Below, piece by piece: positions 7,776-20,600 of a stretch of DNA of 64,000 nt. Numbering within the stretch: position 1 is the stretch's first letter; every line of letters starts with the position of its first letter. The translations under genes were made by a program, and so were the position numbers. Location: positions 1-64,000 of IMG/VR virus record IMGVR_UViG_3300021961_000038; one strand, 5' to 3'. The notes under the pieces are model-generated. The model saw nothing but the letters and a program-made list of their open reading frames with translations. It did not search any database and had not been told where the DNA came from. The DNA comes from a virus.

Positions 7776-8093
7776 CTATGCTAGTGTTTCAATGCCCATT
7801 ACAACACAACTCATTGCTGGGGCACTCGAATACGCTACAATCTTTTTTCCTGCGTCAAGCACAAGACCTGTTCTCTCCAACACACCTTTTGCTTGGATTT
7901 CAACGTCAAATTCAATCCATTCAGCATCTGTAGGTGTATCAGCGGCCGCTACTGCTAATCTTACAGCCGCCGCGTTATTTGAGCGGTTGCACATAGACAC
8001 AGTAACAACGGAATAGGTACTTGCAGGCACTGTATAAATCGTGGTATTACTACCTTGTGCCATACTTGCCGCTCCTAGTCTTCCTGTTGCCAT
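7776..8093 (-). CDS. Small conserved virion protein (105 aa)
   Basis: This 105-residue beta-sandwich-like protein starts 'MATGRLGAASMAQGSNTTIY'. It carries 'VPASTYSVVTVSMCNRS', 'VLERTGLVLDAGKKIV' and ends 'SCVVMGIETLA'. The pattern (alternating hydrophobic strands, a 'GVLERTG' turn, 'GK.IVAYSS') matches a small structural protein common in marine T4-like phages, usually placed beside large fibre genes as it is here. A decoration or fibre-accessory role is inferred from that context. Confidence 0.7.
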   Translation of the reverse strand: MATGRLGAASMAQGSNTTIYTVPASTYSVVTVSMCNRSNNAAAVRLAVAAADTPTDAEWIEFDVEIQAKGVLERTGLVLDAGKKIVAYSSAPAMSCVVMGIETLA

Positions 8094-8121
8094 ATTTTTT
8101 TCTCCTTTTTGTTACTTACCT

Positions 8122-11100
8122 TTATGATAATAACATCCTTTGTAACGCAACAATGTCTCCATCAACTCCGCCTAAGAAGTTCAATTTGGCTTTAACTTTG
8201 ATTTCAACACCGGTTGTAGTGTCAATTTGATCTTCTTTGATCTCAATAACACCTGCGGTCATTATATTTACGTTCAATTCGGAATTACCACCACCAATTT
8301 GAGCATTAATGAAAGTTCTAATTGCTCGTTGTGTCGGCACAACACTGTCCGAGTTAGCCGCAAATGTTCCATCTGTACTAAACTCAGTAATTACTGCACC
8401 TGTTCCACCAAGTTCAACTGAACCCAATGAAAGTTCATTTAGTCCTGCAATGTTAAATGCATCTGCATCCAACGTTGCAACACCAGTGGACTGTTCTACT
8501 GAGAACAAGTCACCAACTCTAAAGTTACCGTCTTGGTCTGTTGACGTAAAGAACACTCTACCACCACCATACTGAACAGTTTCTTTTGTTGCATCTGGAT
8601 CTACTAACGGAATTCCTGGATAGTTAGTATTAGTAAAGTTACCTGTACCAATATCTAAGAAATCGTGTCCTGTTAGTCGAACCTGTGAATATCTAATTCT
8701 TAATTCTACCGCATCACCATGCTCTGGTGCTTGGTTAACAGGAACATCAGGACTTAATTGTACTCTTGCTGTATAAGGTCCTACGCCTAGTAATTCTCTT
8801 ACAGTAACAAGTTTAAAGTAAGGATTATTAATTCCTTTTTCTGCTGGAACGTTTGCTAAACCGTTTGATATTACATCAATCATAATATCTAACAAGTATG
8901 TTACTTTAGAAATCGTTTCATTCTCGCCATCGTTGCCTGTAATTGTCTGTGTTGTTACCACAGGCGATTGTAAAGTTGAGTAAGATGTGTTTATTAAAAT
9001 GTAACTATTGATAATAGTTTTTAACTGTTCAATAGCCGCAACCGTTTGTGCTTGTTGACCTGCTACTTGTGAAGTAGCACCATCCCAATAACTTTTTGAT
9101 GCCGCAATACTTTGTAGGTTACCACCAAATTTAATATCGTGTGCAATAGCATCAACAATATATCCTGTGTCTCTTTCGCACTTGGATTGATTATATGAGA
9201 ATCCGTTCCATATACCAGTTCCTGCTGATATTTGTGCTTCGATCCAAGCAATAACTTCATCTTTTAAAAACTCTTTGTTAACAGTTAATAGATCATAAGT
9301 GTATGGATATGTTTCACTTGTAATACTATTAAATGTTACGTTTGAACCAGCCAATGGTGGTTCAGTTAATCCTTCAAGATATACGTTCGCTCCAGGTTGA
9401 TATTTGTCTGCATAACCATCACCTGAAACAGTAGCAGTAGCAGTTTCGTAACCAATACCTCTGTTTAACATTGTTGGTTGTGCTATTACACCGTTACCAA
9501 CTCTAACTTCAAATGGTGCTTCAATTGTGTTTGAAGGATCTGTAATTGTTAGTGTAGGAGTTGTAACGTATCCTGAACCAGGTTCAAGAATTTTCATTCT
9601 TGCAATTTTTCCTGTGGCAACTACCGCTCTTATAAGTGCTTGTGCACCTGTTAAAATTTTATTTTGATTTGTTGTTGATGTTTGAATTCTAAACCATTGT
9701 GGTCTGTTTGAAACAGATCCGCCAACCAACCCAGCAAACTCTGCCGGAGAAGCAATTCCTGTATTAGTTCTTTGTGTCCAATTAATACCATCTGGTGTTT
9801 GAGCACCTTCATTACCTGATGTAATAGTTGCAACATCAAACGTGATATCAGTACCTGTACCACCAATACTTGCCGCCGCAATAGTTAATGTCTCAGCCAC
9901 TTCGTAAAGTTTACCTGGATTTCTTACAGTAATTGTACAAGCACCTGATCCGTCAACATCGACATCAAATTCTGCATCAGCACCAATAACTGATCCCGTA
10001 GCACTTACACCTGTGTATGTACCAAGTGTTCTTAAAGCATCCGCGGCACCTACGTTGTTAATTGTTTTAATTTGTCCGTGTTTTGTTTGTGCCCAAACAA
10101 ATGTTCCCATTTGATAGTTAATAAATCCTTCATGGTGTAGATATGCTGGATATGTTGCTTCTGTCCAAACAGTTCCGTTTAATGAATAATAGTATTTGTC
10201 ACCTCTATCTAAAGTAACAATATATCTTCCATTACCCCATGCAATATCAAAATATTGTGCATCAGTTACAGTTGGAATTGGTAATCCAAATCCGTTCCAT
10301 GTAATACCGTCTGACGATTTAGCCGCTTGTCCGTCTGTTGCAATAGCAACAAATTCGTTTCTTCCCCAAATAACTTTTAACCAATTTCCTGTTGTGCTTG
10401 GTAATGCTGTTTGTGTCCAAGTAGCACCGCTATCTGTTGAGTATGCTCCCACAGTAGAATCTTCAGTAATGGCAACCCATGTGTCGTTGATCTTGCTATA
10501 TGCACTTGCAGTCCAAGTACCGTTTGGAGCAGTTGTTTGTGTCCAAGAAACACCGTTGTCTGCTGAGAAACAAGCAGTCGAAGTGCCTTTACCAAACACC
10601 GCCCAGTTGCCTCCGCCATCACCAACTAGTGCATTCCAGTTTAGTCCTGAAGGTAAATTTCCTCCAGCGGCAAACGTGCTACCGTCATCTGATCTTATTG
10701 TTGATTGAACGTTTTGTCCAACCGCTATAATTCTTCCACCTGCAATACCCCAGTTTTGTCTTCCATATTGTAATGCCGCTCCAACACCTTGTTGTGAGTC
10801 TGCATATCCTGGATGTGGTAATGTAATTCTAGGTTCAATTTCGTACTTTGTAGTTCCATCGATTAATGAAGCAATAGCAGTTCCTGGAATTAAATGGTCA
10901 AAGCCTGCTGTATCGTCGGATTCCTTAAACACAGTTGCTGATTTTGATCCAGCACCGTATGTTCCAATGTAACCATACTGACCAACACCAAGACCGCTGG
11001 TAATTACAATTCTCATTCCGTTGTATTGACCAGTGTTTGCAGTATCAGTGTTCGAAATTACAATCGATGTACTATCACCTGTTTGTGCTGTATTTCCTGC

Positions 11101-14100
11101 TTGTGAATATTCAGCACCACCGAAGTCTCCTTCGCCGTCTGCATCAACATCGTTATCCAACATACGAATATCAAAAATACCACTGTCTCTAAATTCATCT
11201 GCAAGAGCAATAGCACCTGTTCCGTCACCAGCAAATTCAAAAGTTGCATTTGTATAATGAACTCCTGCATTTGAATATTCAACTCTTAAAATGTTTGCTT
11301 GGTTTGTAATAACATTATCAATTGTTGCTTCTCTATTTCTATTATTAACTGTACCTGTAATAGGAACTTCAGTAGGATCAACACCTTCAGCAACAGTACC
11401 AAATGTACCGTATGATGAGTTACCGTTTGTAGCACGAATCTTACCACCGTTCTCTGCTAGGTAACCAATGTGACCGTAGTATGAGAACACGGAAACAAGT
11501 TCTGTTCTACCTAGGTTAGTACACCATACACCAATACCATCTGATAGTACCTGTGTAAAGTCGTTGGCAACGATCGAATCATTTCCGCCGTCGTGTAAAT
11601 TACCATCAATTTTACAACCAACACATCCTGTACCAAATGTTGTTACGTTTTGTACATATGGTGAACGTGTTTGAATCCAAACTCTTGGATCAGTTGGACC
11701 CCAACCTGGATCAAGTGATGTGAATGAACCTGCTGTTGGTCTTCTAGTTCCATAATTGTTAGGAGCACTTAAAGTTCCTGTTAGTCCTTGTACTGTACAA
11801 TTTCTTAAACCTGTTCCATCTCTTAGATAGAACATATCTTCAGTTAATGAACCGTTAACAGCGTTTGCATAATATCTTGCATTATAGATTGTTCTATAAT
11901 TTCCGCCGTGTTTTAATTCCCAAATAAATCCTTCAATATATTTTCTAACATCACGCTGACATTTTGCTGTGTTGTATGTGTACGCAGGATATGTTGCTGT
12001 AATGTAAGCAGTTACTTCTTCTGCCAAGAAATCTGTATTGTGTTTTAGCATTTCAATAGCGGCATACACGTTGTCATCATTCGATGGAACTGTGCTTGAA
12101 GCATAAGGATTAATTACTGGTGGACTACTGTCTTGTGCAGTATTATTCACATAGTATTCAACATAATTAATTGCGTCTTGAATTCTTGCTTGTACAAAAG
12201 TACCTTCTGCAGAAGTACCTGCAAAGTTTAGTTTACTTTGCTCCATCTGTGTTTTTGTGTTAGAAGGTGTTTTTATTATTCCTGTACCTTGAATTACTGT
12301 ACTAATAATAGATTTTAAATGTTCATATCCAGCCAATGAATAGTTTGTGTCACTTGCTTGAGTATACATTTCAGCAGTTGCAGGACGAATGTTAGTTGAA
12401 CGTAACTCGTCTCCAACTACCGCAGTAAATTTTGGAACAATGATCGGTAATACTTCATAGTATCTTCCTGTTTTTACAAAAATAGTTTTATTAACAACTA
12501 TTTCTGCAGGAATATTAACTGTTGATGAATCTTCAATAGCAACAGCATCTGAAACAATATCAATTAATGATTCAATTCTTTCTTGAGCACCTGCTTCTTC
12601 AACCCAGTTACCATTTTTATACTGAGGTACTGGAGTTGCTACGCTGTTTAATGTTGCATAGTTTTGTGCAGGATCTAAATTTGTTAAAATTGCATCAGCA
12701 AGAGTTTTAACATAATCCATTGCGTTTGCAACGGCAGTATTTGCACCAACAAAGTCATCAAAATATTCTAATGCTAACGCTCTAGTTTCAGTGTTTCCAC
12801 CTTTACCTAAATCAAGTGCTACTCTATCTACTAACCAACCAATTCGTGATTTCATATCTGCTTTTGAAACAGGATATGTAAATCCAACAAATGGTGCAAC
12901 AGAGTTAGTTGTTTGATAATCAATATATTCAACAACCTGTTCTTGAATAAAGTGTCTATTGTGTTCTAATAATTGTCTTGCATTATTGTTTAATACACCC
13001 CACTCAATTGCTTCTGTGGCATATCTAATAGATGCAAATGGTCTATCAACAGTAGCACCCCATTGTGGGAATGTTCCGTCCTGACCTGATGGACCAACAT
13101 AATACACATGATCTGTTTTACCAAAAACTGACCATTCTGGCATATTACTTGAATTAACAACAAGTACATCACCTTCGTTTCCGATAGGTAATCGTGTTGG
13201 TGCTGATCCTGAATAGTAAAGTAAATCACCGTCTGTGGTTAATGCACTTTGCTCATTTCCGCCTGCAATAATTTTATAATAGTTACCAGCAACATCTAAG
13301 TCTGGTCTTCTACCACCAACTGATTGATTTGAAATGTGTGCTTGAACAACAATATAAGAGTTTACACCGTAGTAAACAATGTCACCTAAATCATATGAGG
13401 TAACGTTTGTCCAATCACCTTGCCATTCAAAACCTTGGTTAAGTCTTTCCCAGTAAGTTGTGTTAGGTGGTTTGTAAGCAGTGTCGGCATGATCTTTGAT
13501 ACACAAATAAGTGTAACCGCCAACTCTTACCACATCACCTACATAATAATCTTGTGTGGATGAGTCATCACCCCAATCGCCTCTTAGGTTGAATCCTTTT
13601 AGATATAAATCCCAATCACTGGTATTTGAATAAGGAGCCTTACCTAAATTATTAGTTGTTGCAATATATGAATAACCACCATAAGAAACAATATCACCTG
13701 GCTGGTATTGTGTTTGAATATTCCATGAATCTTCAAATTCTAAACCTGGAACAAATTTTTCCCAGTTTACTTCGTCAGCGGCAAGTGAAGTAGTTGAAGT
13801 ATGATGAGTTATACAAATCCAAATGTTTGCTCCATACTTAACAATATCATTTACACGATATCTTGTTCCTGATGTCCAATCATTTCTATATAAAACACCT
13901 TTATGAAAATACTGCCATTTGGCTTGATCTGCTTCTAGACCTTCGCTTGTTGTTCCTGACAAGTGACCTGTGATACAAACATAAAGTTGTCCACCGTATC
14001 TAACAACATCATTTGGTTTGTATCTAGTTTGTTCGTCCCAAGCATTTTTCCAATCAAATCCGTTTGAATAAATGTCCCACTTGGCTAAATCTGCTTCTAG

Positions 14101-14580
14101 TCCGTCAATGTCTGTCGCAACTGTTGTGCTTGAAGTATGATATGTGTTACATAGATAAATGTTTCCACCATACTTAACTAAGTCATTAACTTTATATCTT
14201 GTGTTGACTGTCCAGTCACCTTTCCAGTCTGTATTTTCTGTGTAAAGATCCCAGTCACCTTGGTTCTGTTCTAAACCTAGTGTTGCTGTTCCGGCTGATG
14301 TGTGACCATTATTTGCAACATAAAGTAGTCCTCCGTATTTTACTACGTCGCCAATTTTATAATATGTGCTGACTGTCCAGTTACCTGCCCAGTTTTGTCC
14401 ATCGGACATAACATTCCAGTACGCACTATCTAAATAGAAATCCGCTCCGGCAGTATGTGCCTGAACACAGATGTAAACCTGACCACCATATCTAATGATG
14501 TCGTCCTTAACATAGGCTTTTGCGGTTACCCACTCACCTTGCCATACAAATTTAATTCTACCTAGTTTAAATTCAGCCAT
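8122..14580 (-). CDS. Giant fibre protein A: 8 wall/glycan-binding-like repeats, beta-helix, Asp-box propeller
   Basis: This 2,152-residue virion protein is modular. Residues ~14-440 hold eight ~52-residue repeats of the form 'W.G.W...Y...DIV.YGG..Y.C...H', like small carbohydrate-binding modules. Three helical inserts of ~70 residues with a 'F.Y...K...D' core and 'GGN' follow at ~545, ~853 and ~1772. A beta-helix lies at ~920-1055 ('IDGNLHDGG', 'VLSDGIGVWCTN'). Repeats of the type 'SADNGVSWTQT', 'STDSGATWTQT' at ~1317-1480 suggest an Asp-box (sialidase-like) propeller. The end (~2000-2152) has 'GGRVFFTSTDQDGNFRVG', shared with two other genes. It is paralogous to the next gene upstream. No catalytic residues are apparent, so binding rather than cleavage is likely. 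Confidence 0.85.
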   Translation of the reverse strand: MAEFKLGRIKFVWQGEWVTAKAYVKDDIIRYGGQVYICVQAHTAGADFYLDSAYWNVMSDGQNWAGNWTVSTYYKIGDVVKYGGLLYVANNGHTSAGTATLGLEQNQGDWDLYTENTDWKGDWTVNTRYKVNDLVKYGGNIYLCNTYHTSSTTVATDIDGLEADLAKWDIYSNGFDWKNAWDEQTRYKPNDVVRYGGQLYVCITGHLSGTTSEGLEADQAKWQYFHKGVLYRNDWTSGTRYRVNDIVKYGANIWICITHHTSTTSLAADEVNWEKFVPGLEFEDSWNIQTQYQPGDIVSYGGYSYIATTNNLGKAPYSNTSDWDLYLKGFNLRGDWGDDSSTQDYYVGDVVRVGGYTYLCIKDHADTAYKPPNTTYWERLNQGFEWQGDWTNVTSYDLGDIVYYGVNSYIVVQAHISNQSVGGRRPDLDVAGNYYKIIAGGNEQSALTTDGDLLYYSGSAPTRLPIGNEGDVLVVNSSNMPEWSVFGKTDHVYYVGPSGQDGTFPQWGATVDRPFASIRYATEAIEWGVLNNNARQLLEHNRHFIQEQVVEYIDYQTTNSVAPFVGFTYPVSKADMKSRIGWLVDRVALDLGKGGNTETRALALEYFDDFVGANTAVANAMDYVKTLADAILTNLDPAQNYATLNSVATPVPQYKNGNWVEEAGAQERIESLIDIVSDAVAIEDSSTVNIPAEIVVNKTIFVKTGRYYEVLPIIVPKFTAVVGDELRSTNIRPATAEMYTQASDTNYSLAGYEHLKSIISTVIQGTGIIKTPSNTKTQMEQSKLNFAGTSAEGTFVQARIQDAINYVEYYVNNTAQDSSPPVINPYASSTVPSNDDNVYAAIEMLKHNTDFLAEEVTAYITATYPAYTYNTAKCQRDVRKYIEGFIWELKHGGNYRTIYNARYYANAVNGSLTEDMFYLRDGTGLRNCTVQGLTGTLSAPNNYGTRRPTAGSFTSLDPGWGPTDPRVWIQTRSPYVQNVTTFGTGCVGCKIDGNLHDGGNDSIVANDFTQVLSDGIGVWCTNLGRTELVSVFSYYGHIGYLAENGGKIRATNGNSSYGTFGTVAEGVDPTEVPITGTVNNRNREATIDNVITNQANILRVEYSNAGVHYTNATFEFAGDGTGAIALADEFRDSGIFDIRMLDNDVDADGEGDFGGAEYSQAGNTAQTGDSTSIVISNTDTANTGQYNGMRIVITSGLGVGQYGYIGTYGAGSKSATVFKESDDTAGFDHLIPGTAIASLIDGTTKYEIEPRITLPHPGYADSQQGVGAALQYGRQNWGIAGGRIIAVGQNVQSTIRSDDGSTFAAGGNLPSGLNWNALVGDGGGNWAVFGKGTSTACFSADNGVSWTQTTAPNGTWTASAYSKINDTWVAITEDSTVGAYSTDSGATWTQTALPSTTGNWLKVIWGRNEFVAIATDGQAAKSSDGITWNGFGLPIPTVTDAQYFDIAWGNGRYIVTLDRGDKYYYSLNGTVWTEATYPAYLHHEGFINYQMGTFVWAQTKHGQIKTINNVGAADALRTLGTYTGVSATGSVIGADAEFDVDVDGSGACTITVRNPGKLYEVAETLTIAAASIGGTGTDITFDVATITSGNEGAQTPDGINWTQRTNTGIASPAEFAGLVGGSVSNRPQWFRIQTSTTNQNKILTGAQALIRAVVATGKIARMKILEPGSGYVTTPTLTITDPSNTIEAPFEVRVGNGVIAQPTMLNRGIGYETATATVSGDGYADKYQPGANVYLEGLTEPPLAGSNVTFNSITSETYPYTYDLLTVNKEFLKDEVIAWIEAQISAGTGIWNGFSYNQSKCERDTGYIVDAIAHDIKFGGNLQSIAASKSYWDGATSQVAGQQAQTVAAIEQLKTIINSYILINTSYSTLQSPVVTTQTITGNDGENETISKVTYLLDIMIDVISNGLANVPAEKGINNPYFKLVTVRELLGVGPYTARVQLSPDVPVNQAPEHGDAVELRIRYSQVRLTGHDFLDIGTGNFTNTNYPGIPLVDPDATKETVQYGGGRVFFTSTDQDGNFRVGDLFSVEQSTGVATLDADAFNIAGLNELSLGSVELGGTGAVITEFSTDGTFAANSDSVVPTQRAIRTFINAQIGGGNSELNVNIMTAGVIEIKEDQIDTTTGVEIKVKAKLNFLGGVDGDIVALQRMLLS

Positions 14581-14601
14581 TGATCACTCCAATTGTATAG
14601 T

Positions 14602-14607
14602 TATTTA
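14602..14607 (-). promoter_or_regulatory. Late-type TAAATA element before fibre gene A
   Basis: The minus strand reads GGTAAATAAC 21 bases before the ATG at 14580, with a GGAG ribosome site in between. The match is to the late core only, so confidence is modest. Confidence 0.35.
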
Positions 14608-14628
14608 CCATATTATGTATAACAACCA

Positions 14629-17600
14629 TTATGTGCCGCCTCCCGTTTCGTCGGTTCCGCCCATATCGTCCGGTGCCGGAAAGTCGGTTCCTGCGGCAAA
14701 AAATGCCATGGCCGCTACTTGTCCGCCAACACCGCCCTGTGCTGTTAATTTTGTTAATACATTGATTGCTCTAGTTGGATCTTCTTCAAGTGTTGTCATA
14801 GTAATTGTTTGGAAATTAATTTGAATAACACCTGCAACCAACCCGTTAACGTTAATGCTTGTACCACCACCTGTAATTCTGTTTGCAACATAAGCCGCGA
14901 TTGCTTTTTGTGTCGGGATAATTCTATCTGAGTTAGCAGTAAACAGTGGATCAATTGAGAATTCACTAATTACAGCACCAGTACCGCCTAAAGTAACACC
15001 ACCTAAACTTAGTTCTGTTAGTCCTTGTAGTTCAAATTGATCTGCGTTAAGTGTAACAGTACCTCTAGCCTGTTCAACTTCAAATAATTCTCCAACACGG
15101 AAGTTACCATCTTGGTCAGTTGAAGCGTAGAACACTCGTCCACCATCTGATTGTTGTACTTCATTAAATGGTTTTGGTGAATTATCTGCACCTTCAACGA
15201 AACCTTCAACATATCTTTGAGGATATGCTGATTCTCCAAAGTTACCTGTACCGATATCTAGGAAATCGTGGAATGTTAAACGTACCTGTGAGTATCTCTG
15301 TCTAATAGAAATTGCCGCACCGTGTTCTGGTGATTCTGCTCTTCCTAATTTAGGAGATATATTAATTTTTGCTGTTAGGCTTCCTGTATTACCTGCTACG
15401 TTTTCAACGCTGGTAACTTTATATGTTAATCCGTCAATACCTGCGATGTCTAAGTTATCACCTGGTCCTGGTAAACGAGACAATGCTTGTACGTTAACGC
15501 TACCACCTAATTGGAAAATGTCTGCATAACCGTCACCTGTTACTGTTGCTGTCGCACTTCTAAATCTTGTACCTCTACTAATAAATGATGGTTGAGGTAA
15601 TACACCGTTGGCTAATCTCAAATTCCATCTAGGTTGAGATGTAGATTGAGGATCAGTTATCGTCATAACAGCATTACCTGTTTCTGTTATAGATGTTGCA
15701 TTACCCATTCCAGCGGTAGATGTTGAATGATAATAAAAAGTACTAGGTGCATTAAATTGGACTTCAATTTCGATATATCTATCTGATGCAGTTGCAAAAT
15801 TATTAATAAATGCATTTCTAGTTACAACGCTTCCGTCGATGTAGTATAATAATCCTTGTTCATAATAGTTGCCACCATCTCCGATACCTTCGGCACTGTC
15901 TGCAAAGAAGAACGGATGTGTAGTTGTTGTTGAATCATCTTGTGGGAAATCAGTTAAAGAACTATCATTTAAATCAAACTTGTATGTAATACCTCTTGAC
16001 ATATCTAGATGTGGACGTTCACTACCGTCAATAAAGAATACATTTTGTGAATCTCCTGCATTTCTTTCAACGGTAACAGTTTTTACAACGTATAAAGTTT
16101 CTTCTGCACCACTGTAACCTGATCCTGGATCTAATAATGTAAACGAACCAACCCTGTTGTTTGAAACTTCAATAAATGCAAATGCTGTTTTACCTTGTCT
16201 TACTATTTCAACAATGTTTGATCCTGATGATTGTAAAGGATTACCTGAAGATAACAACAAGAATTTTCCAATATAGTTTGGAGCACCGAAACAAACGTGT
16301 GTCCATTTTCTAGAACCAGTTGTTGTTTGAGCAGTCCAAGTAATTGCGTCTTCAGATGTTGCTAATTCTGTGCTATTTTCTCTCACAGCAAGGAATACAC
16401 CTTGACCGTACCCTAATTTCCAGTTTCCTGGAGAAGGCAGTGCACCTGTTACTTCAACCCAAGTATCTTTTCCGTTTCTTACATTGTAGTATACAGTATC
16501 AGTTCCTGGTTGCACACCAACAAATCTATTGTTACCAAATGTTAATTGATCTAAGTTTGAAATATTTGTGGTTGTAAAGTTTTCACTCCATGTAGTTGCA
16601 CTAGGTGATTTAAACCAAATTCTATTTGCTGTTGAATCAAAATCATTTGTGGTAACAATAAAGTGTCCTTGACCATATGCTATACCACGAACAATTATTC
16701 CGCCGCCTAACACAACACCTGGTGATTCATATTCAATCCAGTTAATTCCGTCTGTTGATTGCCACCATACAGATCCGTCAGTTGTCATAACGACAAAGTA
16801 TCCACTACCATATTCAATAAATCTACTTGATACCAATGAAGAGTCTTCAGCAAGTTCTCTTACTAGCCAGTTTTCTCCATCTGTTGACACAGCAACAATA
16901 CCTTCATCAGCAACAGCAACAAACCTTCCGTTACCGTATACTATGTCTCTCCAACTCCATGAACCTGACGGTACATTAGGAGGAAAGTTAGGGAATGTTC
17001 CTTGAGTCCAAGTTACACCATCTAAACTTGTTGCATATGAATCTGTGTTTGGTTTACCAAATTCACTTTGTGCAATAGCAACAAATCTTCCGTTACCGTA
17101 TACACAGTTTGACCAGTCAATTGGTACAGGAAGATTAGCAGTTGTTTTGCTGAATGGTGGTTTACTAAACTCTACCAACGGTTGAATTTGATAGTATGCT
17201 GTATCATCAATAACAGGTTCTATAGGAGTACCTGAAATTAAATGATCCCATCCTGGTTGACCATTTGATAATTTATAAACGTTTGCAATTTTGGTTGAAG
17301 GGTCATATGTGTCAATAATACCGTATTGACCAACACCAGTACCACCAATAATTCTAATTAGTTTTCCGTTGTAACCTCCGGTTGAATCTTCTTGAGTATC
17401 AGTTAAAGAAAGTGTCAACGATGTAGTTGTTCCTCTTTGACCTAGACCTTGAATAACCTCGAATCCAAATCCACCCGCGGTTGATGAATCACCTGGATCC
17501 ATAAGTCTAACTTCTTTAATTGCACCATCTCTAAATTCTTCATATTCTGTAACAAGTCCGCTACCTGTACCTGAAAATGATTTAACTGATGCTGATGTAT

Positions 17601-20600
17601 AATGTTCTCCGGCGTGTGTATAACCAAATAGTAAAATTTCATCATCTTGGTCTGTATAAACCACGCCCACTTGTGCTTCTTTAGTTCTGTTATCAACAAC
17701 AGCAGTAATCGGTGTTTCTGATAAGTCGTATCCTTCAGCAACTGATCCGTAATCTCCATAAGAGTTGTTACCGTTTGTTGCACGAATTTTACCACCAATT
17801 TCTGATAGATAACCAATGTGACAATAATATGTAAACACTGATACAAGTTCTGTTAAACCTAAGTTAGTACACCATACACCTATACCATCACTTAATACCT
17901 GTGTAAAGTCGTTAGCAACAATAGATTTATTACCGCCATCGTGTAGGTTACCGTCAATCTTCATACCCACACAACCAGTACCGATTGTTGTTACGTTTTG
18001 TACATATGTAGATTTATTTGTAACCCATACAGTAGAATCGTCAGGTCCGGTACCTGGATCCAATGATACAAACGCACCACCAGATGGTCGTCTAGTTCCA
18101 TATTCATTAACGTCGCTTAATCCACCTGTTAATCCTTCCAGTGTCATATTTCTAATACCACAGCCGTTTCTCACATAGAACATATTCGATGCTTCATAAC
18201 CAGCGGCTGGCATAATTCTTGTTGATCTTAATTCATGACCGACTAATGCAACATCGGCTGGAACACTGATAGGTAATACTTCTTTGTATTCACCGGTAGC
18301 AATAAAAATAGTTGCAGGTGCTCTAGCACTTTCGTCTGCTAAAATATAATCACAAGCATATTTTACTGTTTTAAATGGATTGTTTTCAGTACCACCTTTG
18401 TCTGTTGCATCAACACCATTAGGTGAAACATAATAAACTTTAGGAGATCTTCCTAACAATGCCCATGTTGGATAATTGTAACTTCCGCTGTCTTCTGCTG
18501 ATCTTGGTAATACTTTAAGAGATGTACCTAAGTCACCGTGTACAATTCTTTCGTCACTATTTTGCCAATAAGATTTTATATCACCAACTTCTGCAAGAAC
18601 GTTAGTTTTAATACCTCTCATGTAGTATGTCCAGTATTCAGGAAGTGCTTTTTTTAGATCCTGATCTGGTCTACTGTTAGGAGTTATTGCTCCGTGTCTC
18701 TTAATACACTGATAAGCAGTGCCGGCCCAGGTGATAATATCACCTAGTTCATAATATTTTATAGTCGAGTCGTCGTTTTCTTGAACCCACGGTCCAACAA
18801 AAAACTTTCCTGTCATTAAGATCTGCCAATTAGTAGATCCTGTTACAGTAATTGTACCTTGTTGTGTTCCATATGCCATTCCTGTGTGATTGTAACAAGC
18901 ATAGTATAATGTATCTGGAGCATCGTTTGGAATTTGATACTGCACAAATCTTGATACCGCATTGTCGAATCCAGCAACATACGCCGCTAGTGTTGGAACA
19001 ACTTTTGAATCTAATATATAAGTTACTTCAACACCTTCGTCTTCATAAGCATAACCACCGCCTAAAATTCCATCTACAATTTTTGATAGATATAAAGGAT
19101 GTGTGTTGTTACTTCTGTCTGACTGTTCAAATGTATATGTTGAGCCTCTTTGTAAAGTAAAACTTTCTGCTAAAACATCATTAATATAATATTTGTTTGT
19201 ACCATTGAATACTCTTACGTCAACTTTAAATGTTTGGTTATTGCTACTAACATCGGGTCCATCGATTGCACCTGAAGTATGATCAGCAGTTGCAAGGTAT
19301 AGATAACCGTTGTTTCTAACCATATCACCAACTTTATAATCGGTGGCAATGGTCCAATTACCTCTTAAATTATACCATTCACCCATTAATGCCCAAGTAA
19401 GAGCGTCAGTTGGAGGAGCAATACCTATACTAAACTTTAATGCACGATAAGAATATCCGCCGTGTACTACAATATCACCTGTTTGATATGTTAAACCGGA
19501 GTTCCATGTATTATCGAATCCAATACCTGGAATATATTCTTCAAAATATTGTTCATCAAATGCCGATGGTGCAGTGTGTGTATTTGTACATCTATAAACT
19601 GATTGTCCGTGTTTAACTAAATCTCCTAGATAATATCTGGCACCCGCGGCGTAAACACTTCTAAATTGAATTCCTTCAAAAACAATCTGCCAATTACCGA
19701 TATCTTGTTCTAGTCCACCAGGTTCTTGCATATTCACATAAACTTCTCCTGGTGCAGATGTGTGTCCAGTTAAACATCTATAAACATATCCGCCATATCT
19801 AACAACATCTTTTTCTCTATATCTTGTATCTACTTGCCAGTAGTCTGCCCAATTATCTGTTTTATCAATAACGTCCCAGAATCCTGATCCTGACGATTCA
19901 AGACCAAGTGCAGTGTCGGCAGAGTCATGTTCAAATTTACATCTGTATAGAATGCCATTGTATTTTACTAGGTCTCCAACAATGTAAGATGTTTCAGGTT
20001 GCCAGTCGCCCTTCCATTTGGCTCCTCTGGTATGCGTTGTCCAGTACTGACTGTTTCTTTCAAAGCCAAATGCCGCATCTTTAAGAGCAATGTGACCTTG
20101 TATACATCTATATACCTGTCCACCTCTGTTAACTAAATCGTTTAAAATATATTCTGATGGTACAAATGGTGTTCGAAGCGTACCACTTGAAGTATATGTG
20201 GTGTACAATCTTCCGTCAACTGCAACTGTTACGGCAGTGTCAGTATAAAGTTGTAGTGTGTTTGCACCCAACGGATTCACGTAATATGTGTTTCCATTAA
20301 GTTCGGTCATACCGTTAACACCTGTTATTGTAATTGCTTGACCTTTTGCTAAACCGTGTGGAGCATTTGTTGTGATAACAACCGGTTGTGCTTTAGTTGC
20401 CGCTACAAGACCAAAAGTGTCATCACCTGAAGATTGTTCCCAATTACCCTGCCAGCGATAACCTTCACTCATTAACTCCCATTTTGTTAATTGAGGATTA
20501 CCTTCAACACTTAATTGTAGGACTCCGCCTTGAACATCTACTGTTTGAATTGTTACCGTAGCATCATTAACACCGTTGACACCACCTAATTGACTACCTG

